Shown here one piece after another: positions 45,341-55,738 of a stretch of DNA of 64,000 nucleotides. Below the pieces are notes generated by a model, which was given only the letters and a program-made list of their open reading frames with translations, did no database searches and was not told where the DNA came from. The DNA is from JAJFJD01 sp965228975 (lineage in GTDB: Bacteria > Pseudomonadota > Alphaproteobacteria > UBA8366), in assembly GCA_965228975.1 (NCBI GenBank), contig OZ245851.1, positions 3,534,001 through 3,598,000 of the forward strand, read 5' to 3'. Within the stretch, counting starts at the first letter, position 1. Each line of letters starts with the position of its first letter. The position numbers and the translations under genes are program-made.

Positions 45341-46846
45341 TCAGCCGTCCTTCTTGGAGAGCCGAAGCGGCACGAAACGGAGCGGATCCTCACCCTGCCG
45401 GAACTTGACGAGCAGCAACACCGACCGTCGGCCGGCCTTTTGCGCCTTTTCGACCTGTTCCACGACATCCTTGATGGATTTCACCTTTTCCTGATTGATT
45501 TCCACAATGATGTCGCCGGGCTTCAACCCCTTTTCCGAGGCGTTGCTGTCGGCACCGACATTCGTCACGACCAGTCCCTCGACCCCTTCCTCGAGATCGA
45601 ACTTGCTCACCATCTCCTTGTTCAGCGGTGCAAGACTAAGCCCGAGTTCCTTGAACTCGCGCCCGCTCTTGTCCGTCGCCGGCTCGCTGCCGGACGAAGA
45701 AAGCGAGGCCTGATCGACCTTTTCCAGTTCGCCGAGTTTCACGGAGAGTTTGGTTTTCTTGCCGTTGCGCCACACTACGACGCTCACCGCCTTGCCGACA
45801 TCGGTTTCGGCAACCATGCGCGGCAGACGGCGCGACTCCGGGACGCGACGGCCATCGAAAGACAGGATGACGTCCCCGGTCTTGAACCCGGACGCTTCCG
45901 CGGGGCTTTTCTTCACGACCCCCGCGACAAGGGCGCCATAAGGCTTATCGAGGCCTAGGCTTTCGGCGATCTCTTCGGTAACCGCTTGGATTTGCACACC
46001 CAGCCATCCCCGGCGGGTCGAACCGTATTTGCGGAGCTGATCGATAACACCGACCGCAAGCTGCGACGGGATCGAGAATCCGATGCCGATACTACCGCCC
46101 GACGGGGATAGGATCGCGGTATTGATGCCGACCACCTCACCCTTCATGTTGAACAAGGGTCCGCCGGAATTGCCGCGATTGATCGGCGCATCGGTCTGGA
46201 TGTAGTCGTCATACGGGCCGGACCGGATATCTCGCCCCCGCGCCGAAATGATACCCGCCGTGACCGTACCACCAAGGCCCAACGGATTACCGATCGCCAG
46301 GACCCAGTCGCCGACGCGCGCGGAATCGGATGACCCGAACGGAACATACGGCAAATCCTGGGTCGTCTTCACCTTCAACAGAGCGAGATCGGTCTTCGGA
46401 TCACGGCCGATCAGCTTCGCTTCGAACTTCCGCTCATCCTGCAACACGGCGGTAATCTGGTCTGCGCCTTCGATGACGTGATTGTTGGTTACGATGTAAC
46501 CGGTCTTGTCGATGATGAAGCCGGATCCCAGCGAGGTGCCCCGGCGTTGCGGCGCATCGCGGCGTTTGCGCTGAAATTGATCGAAAAACTCCCGGAAGGG
46601 CGAACCCGGCGGGAAGTCGAACTGCGGTAGATCCTCGGTGCTACGCCCGGCGACTTTCTGGGTCGTCGAAATATTGACGACAGCCGGCAACAACTTCTCC
46701 GCAAGATCCGCGAAACTATCCGGAGCGCCGCGGGCATCCGCCGGATTCGGGGACCAGACGGCTACCACAGCCAAAACAATCAAAACCAGCCAGTGTCGGC
46801 TAGACGGCATAGTGCGATGGATTGAAATCATGTTGGCATCACGCAT
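45341..46846 (-). CDS. DegP/HtrA-type periplasmic serine protease (Do family)
   Basis: A periplasmic protease-chaperone of about 500 residues. A signal peptide (HWLVLIVLAVVAVWSPNPADA) is followed by the trypsin-like domain with H123 (TNNHVIEGAD), D153 (DPKTDLALLKV) and S227 (INRGNSGGPLFN), then two PDZ domains (GWLGVQIQAVTEEIAESLG... and LGLSLAPLNKEMVSKFDLEEGVEGLVVTNV...). The linker with short charged repeats (FFDQFQRKRRDAPQRRGTS) is the LA-like loop. The start is uncertain: a TTG at 46861 and ATGs at 46846, 46831 and 46810 are in frame. It closes an envelope-protease cluster after hflK, hflC and DUF2065, as in many alphaproteobacteria. Confidence 0.92.
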   Translation of the reverse strand: MRDANMISIHRTMPSSRHWLVLIVLAVVAVWSPNPADARGAPDSFADLAEKLLPAVVNISTTQKVAGRSTEDLPQFDFPPGSPFREFFDQFQRKRRDAPQRRGTSLGSGFIIDKTGYIVTNNHVIEGADQITAVLQDERKFEAKLIGRDPKTDLALLKVKTTQDLPYVPFGSSDSARVGDWVLAIGNPLGLGGTVTAGIISARGRDIRSGPYDDYIQTDAPINRGNSGGPLFNMKGEVVGINTAILSPSGGSIGIGFSIPSQLAVGVIDQLRKYGSTRRGWLGVQIQAVTEEIAESLGLDKPYGALVAGVVKKSPAEASGFKTGDVILSFDGRRVPESRRLPRMVAETDVGKAVSVVVWRNGKKTKLSVKLGELEKVDQASLSSSGSEPATDKSGREFKELGLSLAPLNKEMVSKFDLEEGVEGLVVTNVGADSNASEKGLKPGDIIVEINQEKVKSIKDVVEQVEKAQKAGRRSVLLLVKFRQGEDPLRFVPLRLSKKDG

Positions 46847-47052
46847 CGACTTGTTGATCAATAAATTTTAGCGATTACACGATCCTGGCTAAACGCCTCT
46901 CCAGGCCGGCCATCCGCTCTATCGTCCGATTTGGCATCGCGCGCAACCAAATTCAACGATCGCCCGTGAATATATCTCAGGACGGCCGATTCTGGGTTAA
47001 CAAATTAGCGACAAAACCGTTATCGATACAGTTTTAGCCGCCCGATAAAGCG

Positions 47053-47238
47053 TCAACCCCGTATCATCCAAACGATCGCAAACCCTACGAAAGCCGCGAT
47101 CAGGCCTCCCTTTCGAAGCATGTTGGGCGACAGTTGGAGCGCCTGCTCCATCATCCGCTGCATGCCCGCCGGAAACAGGGCGTAGAGAACACCCTCCAGC
47201 ACAAGAACGAGGCCGACAGCCGTCAGAAAATCGAGCAT
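47053..47238 (-). CDS. DUF2065 small membrane protein
   Basis: A 61-residue membrane protein with two hydrophobic helices (LTAVGLVLVLEGVLYALFP and GGLIAAFVGFAIVWMIRG) separated by QRMMEQALQLSPNMLRKGG. This pattern, including the LEG near the start and the final Arg-Gly, is typical of DUF2065, which is usually found right behind hflC. The function is unknown, but the constant neighbourhood suggests a link to the HflKC complex. It starts 25 bases after hflC. Confidence 0.85.
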   Translation of the reverse strand: MLDFLTAVGLVLVLEGVLYALFPAGMQRMMEQALQLSPNMLRKGGLIAAFVGFAIVWMIRG

Positions 47239-47262
47239 AGAACGCCCACGCCCGGCTTGGGA

Positions 47263-48144
47263 CTATTTCTTTTGCCCGTCGCTTCGGCCACCGCTTCCAA
47301 AGAAGCGGAAGAACTCGCTGTCGGGACTCAACACCATCGTCGTGTCGCTATCCACGAGATTTTTCTGATATTCCGCCAGCGATTTGTAGAAATCGAAGAA
47401 TGCGGGATCCTGGCCATAGGCCTCGCCGAGAATCCGGTTCCGGCCGCCCTCGCCTTCACCGCGAAGGATCTGGGCCTGCCGCTCTGCGTCGGCGATCAGG
47501 ACGGTGCGTTCCAGATCGGCTTGTGCACGAATCTTTTGGGCTTCTTCGCCGCCTTCCGCGCGAAGCTCACGCGCCTCCCGCTCACGTTCCGTCCGCATTC
47601 TGCTAAACACCGACTGCCGCGTCTGCGTCGGCAATTCCGTACGCCCGATGCGAACGTCGACGATCTTGATTCCGAAGGACTCCGCCGGTCCCGCGACCAC
47701 GGCCTGGATTTGCGTCATGATGTCGTCGCGCTTCTCCGAAAGCACATCCCGCAACGGCACGGTGGCGATCACGCGACGAAGGCTCGAGTTGATGATCTTG
47801 CCGAATCGGTCGCGCAGGGTCGCTTCGGTCCGAACCCGCCGGAAGAATTGCAACGGATCGATAATCTGATACCGCGCATAGGCGTCGATGATGATCCGCT
47901 TCTTATCGGTCAACAGCACTTCGAAGGACGGCGGATCCAAATCCAGGACCCGGTTGTCATAAAATACCGTCTCCTGGATGACGGGAATCTTCACGGCAAG
48001 CCCGGGTTCCTTGATGACCCGTTTGGCCTCACCGAACTGCAGGACGATGGCCTGTTTCGTCTGATGCACGGTAAACAGTGCGTTGGCACCGGCAATAACC
48101 AGCACGACAACAACGATACCGAGAACGAACAGCTTGTTCTTCAT
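47263..48144 (-). CDS. hflC: HflC, stomatin/prohibitin-family FtsH modulator
   Basis: A 293-residue membrane-anchored SPFH protein that forms a large ring with HflK around the FtsH protease and limits its access to membrane substrates. The N-terminal helix (KLFVLGIVVVVLVIAGANALF) is followed by the SPFH domain (TVHQTKQAIVLQFGEAKRVIKEPGLAVKIPVIQETVFYDNRVLDLD) and a helical coiled coil (RMRTEREREARELRAEGGEEAQKIRAQADLERTVLIADAERQAQILRGEGE). It follows hflK by 17 bases. Confidence 0.95.
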   Translation of the reverse strand: MKNKLFVLGIVVVVLVIAGANALFTVHQTKQAIVLQFGEAKRVIKEPGLAVKIPVIQETVFYDNRVLDLDPPSFEVLLTDKKRIIIDAYARYQIIDPLQFFRRVRTEATLRDRFGKIINSSLRRVIATVPLRDVLSEKRDDIMTQIQAVVAGPAESFGIKIVDVRIGRTELPTQTRQSVFSRMRTEREREARELRAEGGEEAQKIRAQADLERTVLIADAERQAQILRGEGEGGRNRILGEAYGQDPAFFDFYKSLAEYQKNLVDSDTTMVLSPDSEFFRFFGSGGRSDGQKK

Positions 48145-48161
48145 GGTCTATTCCTCCTCGC

Positions 48162-49361
48162 CTAGCGCTGCGCGGGCTGGGTTGCCACGGACGAATCCGT
48201 GGGGCGCGATGGCGTCGATGACGTATCGGTGCCCGATCGCACGCGTTTCTGGATCTCAGGCAACGGCAAATATGGAACGACGCCTTGCCTCGATTCGCCG
48301 TTCTGATCGACGATCACCTTCTGTGCCGACCCGAACACCTGGCCCAGCGTCTCAAGATACATACGGCGGCGCGTAACCTCCGGGGCCGTCTTATACGCTT
48401 CGTAGACGGACATGAAGCGCTTTGCCTCACCTTCCGCTTCCTTGAGGAGTTTTTCGCGATAGGCTTCCGCATCCCGGACCATCTGCTCCGCCTGACCACG
48501 CGCTTCGGGAACGATGGAATTGGCGTAAGCTTCGGCTTGGTTCTTCAAGCGTGACTTATCCTGTCGGGCCCGCTGCACGTCGTTGAAGGCATCGATAACG
48601 TCCGGCGGCGGATCCGATTTTTGGAGTTGCACGGCTTCAATCAAAATGCCCGCGCCATATTGATCGAGAATGTTCTGCAAGAGCTCATTGGCCCGAGCTT
48701 CGATTTCCTCACGCCCGACGGTGACGGTCTTATCAAAATTCGTTTGCCCGACCACCTCGCGCATCACGCTTTCCGCGGCGACCTTAACCGTTCCTTCCGG
48801 GTTCCGGATGTTGAACAGGAATTCGCCGGCGTTTTTGATCTTCCAAAGGACCGTGAACTGAAGATCGACGATATTTTCGTCGCTCGTCAGCATGACGCTC
48901 TCTTCCGTCACATCCCGTTCGGAAGCGCCGCGTCGCGAGCCCTCGCTGCCGGCACGATATCCGACCTGCACGCGGTTCGACCGTGTGACCTTCGGCGTAA
49001 AGACATCGCCGATCGGCCCGGGCCAATTCCAATGCAATCCCTCGGTCGTCGTGTTGCCGTTCCATTTGCCGAACACGAGCTCCACGCCCTGTTCGTCTGG
49101 CTGCACACGGTAGAACCCCGTTGCGAACCACAGACCTATGACCACAACGATAATAAGGGGTAATAGCTTCCCGGCGGAACCGCCGCCTGGGAAGATTGTC
49201 TTGAGCCGATCCTGACTGCGGCGCAGCATCTCTTCCAGATCCGGTGGGGGCGTGCCACCGCCACCGCCGCCGCGTCCACCCCACGGCCCTTGACCGCCGC
49301 CGCCGCCGCTGCCGCCGCCGCCCCATGGGCCGCCACCGCCGCCTTGATTCTGCCATGGCAT
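48162..49361 (-). CDS. hflK: HflK, stomatin/prohibitin-family FtsH modulator
   Basis: A 399-residue partner of HflC. A very Gly/Pro/Trp-rich cytosolic N-terminus (about residues 1-40) precedes one membrane helix (LLPLIIVVVIGLWFATGFY), the SPFH domain with VELVFGKWNGNTTTEGLHWNWPGPIGDVFTPKV, and a coiled coil with RQDKSRLKNQAEAYANSIVPEARGQAEQMVRDAEAYREKLLKEAEGEAKRF. This layout is diagnostic of HflK. It is the first gene of hflK-hflC-DUF2065 and diverges from the mrp gene. The repetitive N-terminal codons produce many shadow frames on the other strand. Confidence 0.96.
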   Translation of the reverse strand: MPWQNQGGGGGPWGGGGSGGGGGQGPWGGRGGGGGGTPPPDLEEMLRRSQDRLKTIFPGGGSAGKLLPLIIVVVIGLWFATGFYRVQPDEQGVELVFGKWNGNTTTEGLHWNWPGPIGDVFTPKVTRSNRVQVGYRAGSEGSRRGASERDVTEESVMLTSDENIVDLQFTVLWKIKNAGEFLFNIRNPEGTVKVAAESVMREVVGQTNFDKTVTVGREEIEARANELLQNILDQYGAGILIEAVQLQKSDPPPDVIDAFNDVQRARQDKSRLKNQAEAYANSIVPEARGQAEQMVRDAEAYREKLLKEAEGEAKRFMSVYEAYKTAPEVTRRRMYLETLGQVFGSAQKVIVDQNGESRQGVVPYLPLPEIQKRVRSGTDTSSTPSRPTDSSVATQPAQR

Positions 49362-49531
49362 GGAACTTTTCTCCCGCCTTGTAATTTTTGCTATTTACGT
49401 GCGTCTTATGTTCAGCCCCGACCGGTACTTTCCAACCGGGGTCGGGATCATATATGACAGCCTAGCCGGGCACGCAAATTCGAACAATTGGTTGTCCAAG
49501 GCATATTGGGGATGTTTGGGAGTTTTCAAGC

Positions 49532-50653
49532 ATGGCGCAGGTAACCGAAGCCGAAGTTTTGGCTCGGCTGAAGAACATCATCGAACCGGATAGCGGTCAG
49601 GACATCGTATCCTTGGGAATGGTTTCCGGCCTCGTGGTCAAGGACGGCAACGTCGGATTCTCGATCGAAGTCGCGCCGGAAAAGGGCCCGGCCCTGGAAC
49701 CGCTAAGAAAGACCGCCGAGCAGGCGGTCCATGAAATGCCGGGGGTCGTGTCGGCCACAGTCGTTTTGACCGCCCATCGCGCACAAAGCCAAAGCGCACC
49801 GCCACCGCGCGGCCAGCATCCCCCGCAACAACAGGAAGCGAAGCCCTTGGCCCCAGGGGTCAAGAATATCTTGGCGGTCGCCAGCGGAAAGGGGGGCGTC
49901 GGGAAATCCACCGTCGCCGTCAATCTGGCAATGGGACTGGCCGCGAGCGGCCTCAAGGTCGGGCTGCTGGATGCAGATATCTACGGCCCCTCGCAGCCCC
50001 GCATGATGGGCATTTCGGGCAAACCGTCGTCGGCCGACGGCAAGGTCCTGGAGCCGATGGAGAATTACGGGGTCAAGGTCATGTCCATGGGCTTCCTTGT
50101 CGACGAGGAAACGCCGATGATTTGGCGCGGGCCTATGGTGATGAGCGCCTTGCAGCAAATGTTGCGCGATGTGAACTGGGGTGAGTTGGACATCATGGTC
50201 GTCGACATGCCGCCGGGCACCGGTGATGCGCAACTGACCATGGCGCAACAAGTGCCGCTCGCCGGCGCGGTGATCGTCTCGACCCCCCAGGACATTGCAC
50301 TGCTCGACGCCCGCAAGGGGCTGAACATGTTCCGCAAGGTCGATGTGCCGGTACTCGGCATCATCGAGAACATGAGCTACTTCCTGTGTCCGAATTGCGG
50401 CCATCAGGCGGATATCTTCGGTCATGGCGGCGCCCGGGATGAGGCGGAACGGCTCGGCGTGGAATTCCTGGGCGAAATCCCATTGCACCTGGACATTCGC
50501 GAAACATCGGACGGCGGAAAACCCATCGTCGCGACCCGCCCCGACTCGGACCATGCCGCAGCTTTCCGGGCGATCGCCAACCGGATTTGGGAGCAACTGG
50601 ACACCGCCGACGGCGGCGAGGTACGCAAAGCGCCGAAAATCGTCATACAATAA
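49532..50653 (+). CDS. Mrp/ApbC-type Fe-S cluster carrier ATPase
   Basis: A 373-residue P-loop ATPase that carries and delivers iron-sulfur clusters in the cytoplasm. An N-terminal MIP18-like domain (about 3-80) is followed by a linker rich in Gln/Pro, the deviant Walker A VASGKGGVGKSTVAVNLAMGL (with the extra Lys), DADIYGPSQPRMMG and the metal-binding CxxC in YFLCPNCGHQADIFG. The last is the cluster-ligating pair typical of bacterial ApbC/Mrp. Its start is preceded by GGGAG. It diverges from hflK. Confidence 0.94.
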   Translation: MAQVTEAEVLARLKNIIEPDSGQDIVSLGMVSGLVVKDGNVGFSIEVAPEKGPALEPLRKTAEQAVHEMPGVVSATVVLTAHRAQSQSAPPPRGQHPPQQQEAKPLAPGVKNILAVASGKGGVGKSTVAVNLAMGLAASGLKVGLLDADIYGPSQPRMMGISGKPSSADGKVLEPMENYGVKVMSMGFLVDEETPMIWRGPMVMSALQQMLRDVNWGELDIMVVDMPPGTGDAQLTMAQQVPLAGAVIVSTPQDIALLDARKGLNMFRKVDVPVLGIIENMSYFLCPNCGHQADIFGHGGARDEAERLGVEFLGEIPLHLDIRETSDGGKPIVATRPDSDHAAAFRAIANRIWEQLDTADGGEVRKAPKIVIQ

Positions 50654-50689
50654 AGTCGATTTGGGCGGCAGCCTCATGATGTGATCGAC

Positions 50690-51196
50690 ATGCGCCGACG
50701 AACCTTCGTGTCACGAACAGCCTTTCTCCTGACCGGACTGACCATGCCGTTGGGGGTCGCAACGGCCGACAGCCTCGACAGACTTATCGACGGCGATGCG
50801 TGGCGGCTGGACATGTTACGGCGTCTGAATGCCATTCGCGAGAGCAACGGCCTTCGCCTGTTGCAAATGGACGATCGCCTGAACCGCGCCGCCCAACTCC
50901 ACTCCGACGACATGGCCGCGCGCGACTTTTTCGATCACAAGACACCGGATGGCGCACGCATGACCGACCGCGCCGACGCGTTCGGATACAACTGGCGCCG
51001 GCTCCTGGAAAATATCGCAGCCGGGCAACGGGACGTGCAGCAGGCGATTACCGGCTGGATGAATTCGCCCGACCATCGCGCAGCCATCCTGGACGTAGGC
51101 GTCAAGGATGCCGGGATGGGATATGCCTTCCGGGACCGCGACGGCGGCAGCGTCACCATGTCTCACTATTGGACGTTGCTGGTCGGCGCCGAGTAA
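50690..51196 (+). CDS. CAP (SCP/PR1)-domain exported protein, Tat-like signal
   Basis: A protein of about 168 residues with a cysteine-rich-secretory-type CAP domain. The N-terminus MRRRTFVSRTAFLLTGLTMPLGVATA has the twin-Arg and hydrophobic layout of a Tat signal. The CAP blocks are RLNAIRESNGLRLLQMDDRLNRAAQLHSDDMAARDFFDHKTPDG and LENIAAGQRDVQQAITGWMNSPDHRAAILD, keeping the two His and the Glu that form the CAP cavity. It is probably a periplasmic or cell-surface protein of unknown activity. GTG 50681 is in frame but adds three residues before the twin-Arg; I use ATG 50690. It follows mrp by 36 bases. Confidence 0.82.
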   Translation: MRRRTFVSRTAFLLTGLTMPLGVATADSLDRLIDGDAWRLDMLRRLNAIRESNGLRLLQMDDRLNRAAQLHSDDMAARDFFDHKTPDGARMTDRADAFGYNWRRLLENIAAGQRDVQQAITGWMNSPDHRAAILDVGVKDAGMGYAFRDRDGGSVTMSHYWTLLVGAE

Positions 51197-51332
51197 TCCG
51201 GTATTATCGTCTCAGTCGCAATCCTATCCCGGCCCGCCAGCAGCGCTTGAAATGAAACCCGCGCTCTGACAGGCTCGCGGCATAGGACGAAACAAAAGTC
51301 GGACGAATCCGGATCACGCAAGGAGATGGGCA

Positions 51333-52442
<1,110 letters not shown>

Positions 52443-52455
52443 CCCCGGAGCAGCG

Positions 52456-53124
52456 ATGGCGCGCGCGGCAGGCAGCAAGGGTAGCGCGAAAAGCCGCGCA
52501 AAAGACCCGGCGGAAGACATCCTCGAAACCGCGTTGGATATCGCGGAGGACGACGGCTGGGGCAAAGTTCGACTGCGCGTTGTTGCGGATCGGCTCGGCA
52601 TGTCTATGGCTGACGTCCTAATGCATTACCGGGATTTGGATGCCGTTGCGAACGCATGGTTCCGCCGTGGTTGGGACGCCATGCTGCAACCGCCGCCGGA
52701 GGGGTTCGACGATCTGCCGACACGCGATCGCCTGGAACTCGTCATCATGCGGTGGTTCGATGCGCTGGCACCGCACCGGCAGGTAACCGGACAGATGCTG
52801 TCGGCCAAGCTCTGGTATGCACATCCGCACCACTGGGTCCCTGCGATCTTCGATCTTTCCCGCACCATCCAATGGGTCCGCGAGGCCGCCAAACTCGACG
52901 CCACCGGCATACAGCGCCAAATGGAGGAGGTCGGGCTCACCGGCCTGTTCCTGGCCACGCTTCGCGTCTGGCTTCGGGACGGCTCCGAGAACCAGGAAAA
53001 TACCCGTGCCTACCTGAAACGGCGCCTCGCTCTCGCCGACCGCACCATGGCGACCGTACTGGCGCGGCGCGACCGCCGCCGCGGCCGCCCGGCCGAAACC
53101 GAGGAGCCGAACCCGACCGCATGA
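52456..53124 (+). CDS. TetR-family transcriptional regulator
   Basis: A 222-residue DNA-binding protein. A basic low-complexity N-terminus (SKGSAKSRAKDPAEDILETALDIAEDDGWGKVRLRVVADRLGMSMADVLMHYRDLDAVANAW) holds the TetR helix-turn-helix (residues about 20-60), and a helical ligand-binding domain with several His and Trp residues follows (AKLWYAHPHHWVPAIFD). The C-terminus is Arg-rich. It lies 13 bases after the formaldehyde dehydrogenase gene and its stop overlaps the next start as ATGA, so all three are probably co-transcribed. It may control this operon, or the TGAACATTGTTCA-type palindromes at 59.4-59.6 kb, but there is no direct evidence. Confidence 0.82.
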   Translation: MARAAGSKGSAKSRAKDPAEDILETALDIAEDDGWGKVRLRVVADRLGMSMADVLMHYRDLDAVANAWFRRGWDAMLQPPPEGFDDLPTRDRLELVIMRWFDALAPHRQVTGQMLSAKLWYAHPHHWVPAIFDLSRTIQWVREAAKLDATGIQRQMEEVGLTGLFLATLRVWLRDGSENQENTRAYLKRRLALADRTMATVLARRDRRRGRPAETEEPNPTA

Positions 53125-55208
53125 CCGATACACCGATTGCCGAAAAACACGTCCTGGTCACCGAACGGCACGGTGACCGGCTGGAAGACCCGTACGCCTG
53201 GATGAAGGATCCGCAGTGGCAAGAGGTGATGCGCACGCCGGATATCCTCGATCCGAGGATCCGCACCTACCTGGAATCCGAGAACGACTACACGAAAGCC
53301 AAGCTGCAAACGACCGAAGCACTACAGGAAAAGCTGTTCGAAGAATTCAAGAGCCGCATCAAGGAAGACGATTCGAGCGTGCCGGATCCGGACGGCGATT
53401 ACGCGTATTACCGGCGCTACGTGACCGGCGGCCAGCACCCGATATTCTGCCGGCGTCCAACCGCAGACGAATCCGCAGAACAAGTCCTGTTGCACGGCGA
53501 CGAGGAAGCCGAGGGACACGCCTATTTCAGCGTCGCTGCCTGCCATCACAGCAACGACCATGCGCTGCTCGCCTATGCGGTCGATCTCAACGGGTCGGAG
53601 ATCTATACGATCAAGGTCAAGGACCTGAGTACCGGCACGATGCTACCGGACGAAATCCCGAACGCCCATGGAGCCCTTGTCTGGGCGAATGACAACAGGA
53701 CACTCCTCTACACTGTCCTCGACGACAATCACCGGCCGGCGCAGGTGTACCGCCACAGAATTGGCACCGACGTCGCCGACGACGTGCTCGTCTACGAAGA
53801 GCCGGACGCGGGATTCTTCGTCTCGATCGGCGAAACGGAAAGCGGCCGCTTCCTGATGATCGACAGCCACGATCATGAGACATCGGAAGTACGGCTGATC
53901 GACGCGGACAAGCCTGACAGCGAGCCAATCGTCGTCGAGCCGCGTAAGCCCCAAGTGGAATATACCGTCACGCATCACGGCGACCGTCTGGTCATCCTAA
54001 CCAACGCCGACGACGCGGAGGACTTCAAGCTTGTCACGGCGCCGGTGGACAAACCGGGCCGCGCGAATTGGACCGACCTTGTGCCGCACGCGGCCGGACG
54101 GCTGATCGTGTCGGTCGAGATGTTCGCGGAATACCTGGTGCGCCTGGAACGCGAGAACGGCCTGCCGCGTATCGTCATCCGCAAGATGGCCGACGGCAAC
54201 GAGCATGAGATCGCCTTCGAGGAAGAAGCCTACAGTCTCGGCCTCCTCGGACGGCTCGAATACGAGACGCCATCGCTGCGCTTCATCTATTCGTCGATGA
54301 CGACTCCGGAACAAACCTTCGACTACGACATGGGGACCGGGGAACGCCTCTTGCGGAAGGAACAGGAGGTGCCGAGCGGACATTCTCCGTCGGATTACGT
54401 AACCCGCCGTACCTTCGCCACCAGCCACGACGGAGAGCGTATCCCCGTCTCATTGCTCTACCGCAAGGACACGCGGATCGACGGAACGGCGCCGGTCCTG
54501 CTCTATGGTTACGGCTCGTATGGCCACGCAATCCCCGCCTCGTTCGGCACGACGCGGTTCAGTCTCGTCGACCGCGGGTTCATCTATGCCATCGCGCATA
54601 TTCGTGGCGGTATGGAGGGCGGCTACCGCTGGTACCGGACCGGCAAGCGTCTACAGAAGAAGAACACCTTTCTCGATTTCATCGCAGCGGGCGAACAATT
54701 GATCGAGGAAGGGTATTCGGCGCGCGGCGAGATAGCCTGCCACGGCGGCAGCGCCGGCGGCATGCTGATGGGGGCGGTGGTCAACATGCGGCCGGACCTG
54801 TTCAAGGCCAGCGTCGCCGAGGTGCCGTTCGTCGATGTGCTCAACACCATGTGCGACGACAACCTCCCCTTGACGCCGCCGGAATGGCCGGAGTGGGGCA
54901 ACCCGATCGAAGACGAAGAGGCCTACCGCTACATCAAATCCTATTCGCCCTACGATAATGTCGAGGCCAAGGACTATCCCAACATCCTGGTTACCGCAGG
55001 ACTGACCGACCCGCGCGTGACCTATTGGGAACCGGCAAAATGGGTGGCCAAGCTGCGCGCCACCAAGACCGACGACAATCTGCTGCTGTTGCGGACCAAC
55101 ATGGACGCGGGGCATGGCGGCGCCGCCGGGCGGTTCGACCGGCTCAAGGAAACCGCCATGGTCTACGCCTTCCTGCTGCTTGTGTTCGGCAGGATCGAGA
55201 ACGATTAA
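53121..55208 (+). CDS. Oligopeptidase B-type serine peptidase (S9 family)
   Basis: A 695-residue prolyl-oligopeptidase-family enzyme; size and blocks fit oligopeptidase B, which cleaves after basic residues in short peptides. The N-terminal beta-propeller (about 1-410) starts LEDPYAWMKDPQWQEVM. The hydrolase domain has the nucleophile elbow CHGGSAGGMLMG, the catalytic Asp in TAGLTDPRVTYWEPAKW, and the His in DAGHGGAAGRFDRLKE. No signal peptide is present, so it is cytoplasmic. The start ATG at 53121 overlaps the TetR stop; the open frame back to 52656 is a shadow. Confidence 0.93.
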   Translation: MTDTPIAEKHVLVTERHGDRLEDPYAWMKDPQWQEVMRTPDILDPRIRTYLESENDYTKAKLQTTEALQEKLFEEFKSRIKEDDSSVPDPDGDYAYYRRYVTGGQHPIFCRRPTADESAEQVLLHGDEEAEGHAYFSVAACHHSNDHALLAYAVDLNGSEIYTIKVKDLSTGTMLPDEIPNAHGALVWANDNRTLLYTVLDDNHRPAQVYRHRIGTDVADDVLVYEEPDAGFFVSIGETESGRFLMIDSHDHETSEVRLIDADKPDSEPIVVEPRKPQVEYTVTHHGDRLVILTNADDAEDFKLVTAPVDKPGRANWTDLVPHAAGRLIVSVEMFAEYLVRLERENGLPRIVIRKMADGNEHEIAFEEEAYSLGLLGRLEYETPSLRFIYSSMTTPEQTFDYDMGTGERLLRKEQEVPSGHSPSDYVTRRTFATSHDGERIPVSLLYRKDTRIDGTAPVLLYGYGSYGHAIPASFGTTRFSLVDRGFIYAIAHIRGGMEGGYRWYRTGKRLQKKNTFLDFIAAGEQLIEEGYSARGEIACHGGSAGGMLMGAVVNMRPDLFKASVAEVPFVDVLNTMCDDNLPLTPPEWPEWGNPIEDEEAYRYIKSYSPYDNVEAKDYPNILVTAGLTDPRVTYWEPAKWVAKLRATKTDDNLLLLRTNMDAGHGGAAGRFDRLKETAMVYAFLLLVFGRIEND

Positions 55209-55229
55209 CCGTCGTCGGTTTTGCCGCCG

Positions 55230-55733
55230 CTAGCCGCCGGCGGCCACGCGCTCCAAGACCTTGAAGGAAACGGGCACGCTATGGATGTCGTTCTGACGGT
55301 CGCAGGACGCGGTTCGCCAATCGGCCGGGTCAAGGTCCGGAAAGACCGTGTCGCCCTCGACGGCCTCATGCACCCGCGTCAGGTGAATCCGCTGCGCCAG
55401 CGGCAGTGCGGCCCGATACAGATCGCCCCCGCCGATGATCATGATTTCCTCCGCCCCCTCGCCCGCGGCACGATCGAGCGCTTCGGTCAGCGATTGCACG
55501 GCCTCGACCCCATCCCATCGCCGCAACGGATCGCGGGTGACGACGATGTTCAGACGACCGGGCAACGGCCGGCCGATCGATTCGAATGTCCGCCGGCCCA
55601 TCACGATCGGCTTGCCCATCGTGACCGATTTGAAATGCTTGAGGTCGGCCGGAATATGCCACGGCAGGTCGCCGTCCTTGCCGATGACATTATTCTCGGC
55701 CATCGCCACCACCAACGATATACGGGGCGACAT
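55230..55733 (-). CDS. folA: Dihydrofolate reductase
   Basis: A 167-residue NADPH-dependent enzyme that regenerates tetrahydrofolate after thymidylate synthesis. The substrate and cofactor blocks are VVAMAENNVIGKDGDLPWHIPADLKHFKSVTMG, PIVMGRRTFESIGRPLPGRLNIVVTR and IIGGGDLYRAALPLAQRIHLTRVHE. The start MSPRISLVV at 55733 lies five bases after the thyA stop. It is the final gene of the VIT-VWA/rhombosortase/thyA/folA operon. It shows no unusual insertions. Confidence 0.95.
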   Translation of the reverse strand: MSPRISLVVAMAENNVIGKDGDLPWHIPADLKHFKSVTMGKPIVMGRRTFESIGRPLPGRLNIVVTRDPLRRWDGVEAVQSLTEALDRAAGEGAEEIMIIGGGDLYRAALPLAQRIHLTRVHEAVEGDTVFPDLDPADWRTASCDRQNDIHSVPVSFKVLERVAAGG

Positions 55734-55738
55734 CCGGC

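Noticed and set aside
52656..53120. Extension of the oligopeptidase B frame through the TetR gene
   Set aside because: The extension has no peptidase features; the ATG at 53121 overlaps the TetR stop and starts at the normal family N-terminus.
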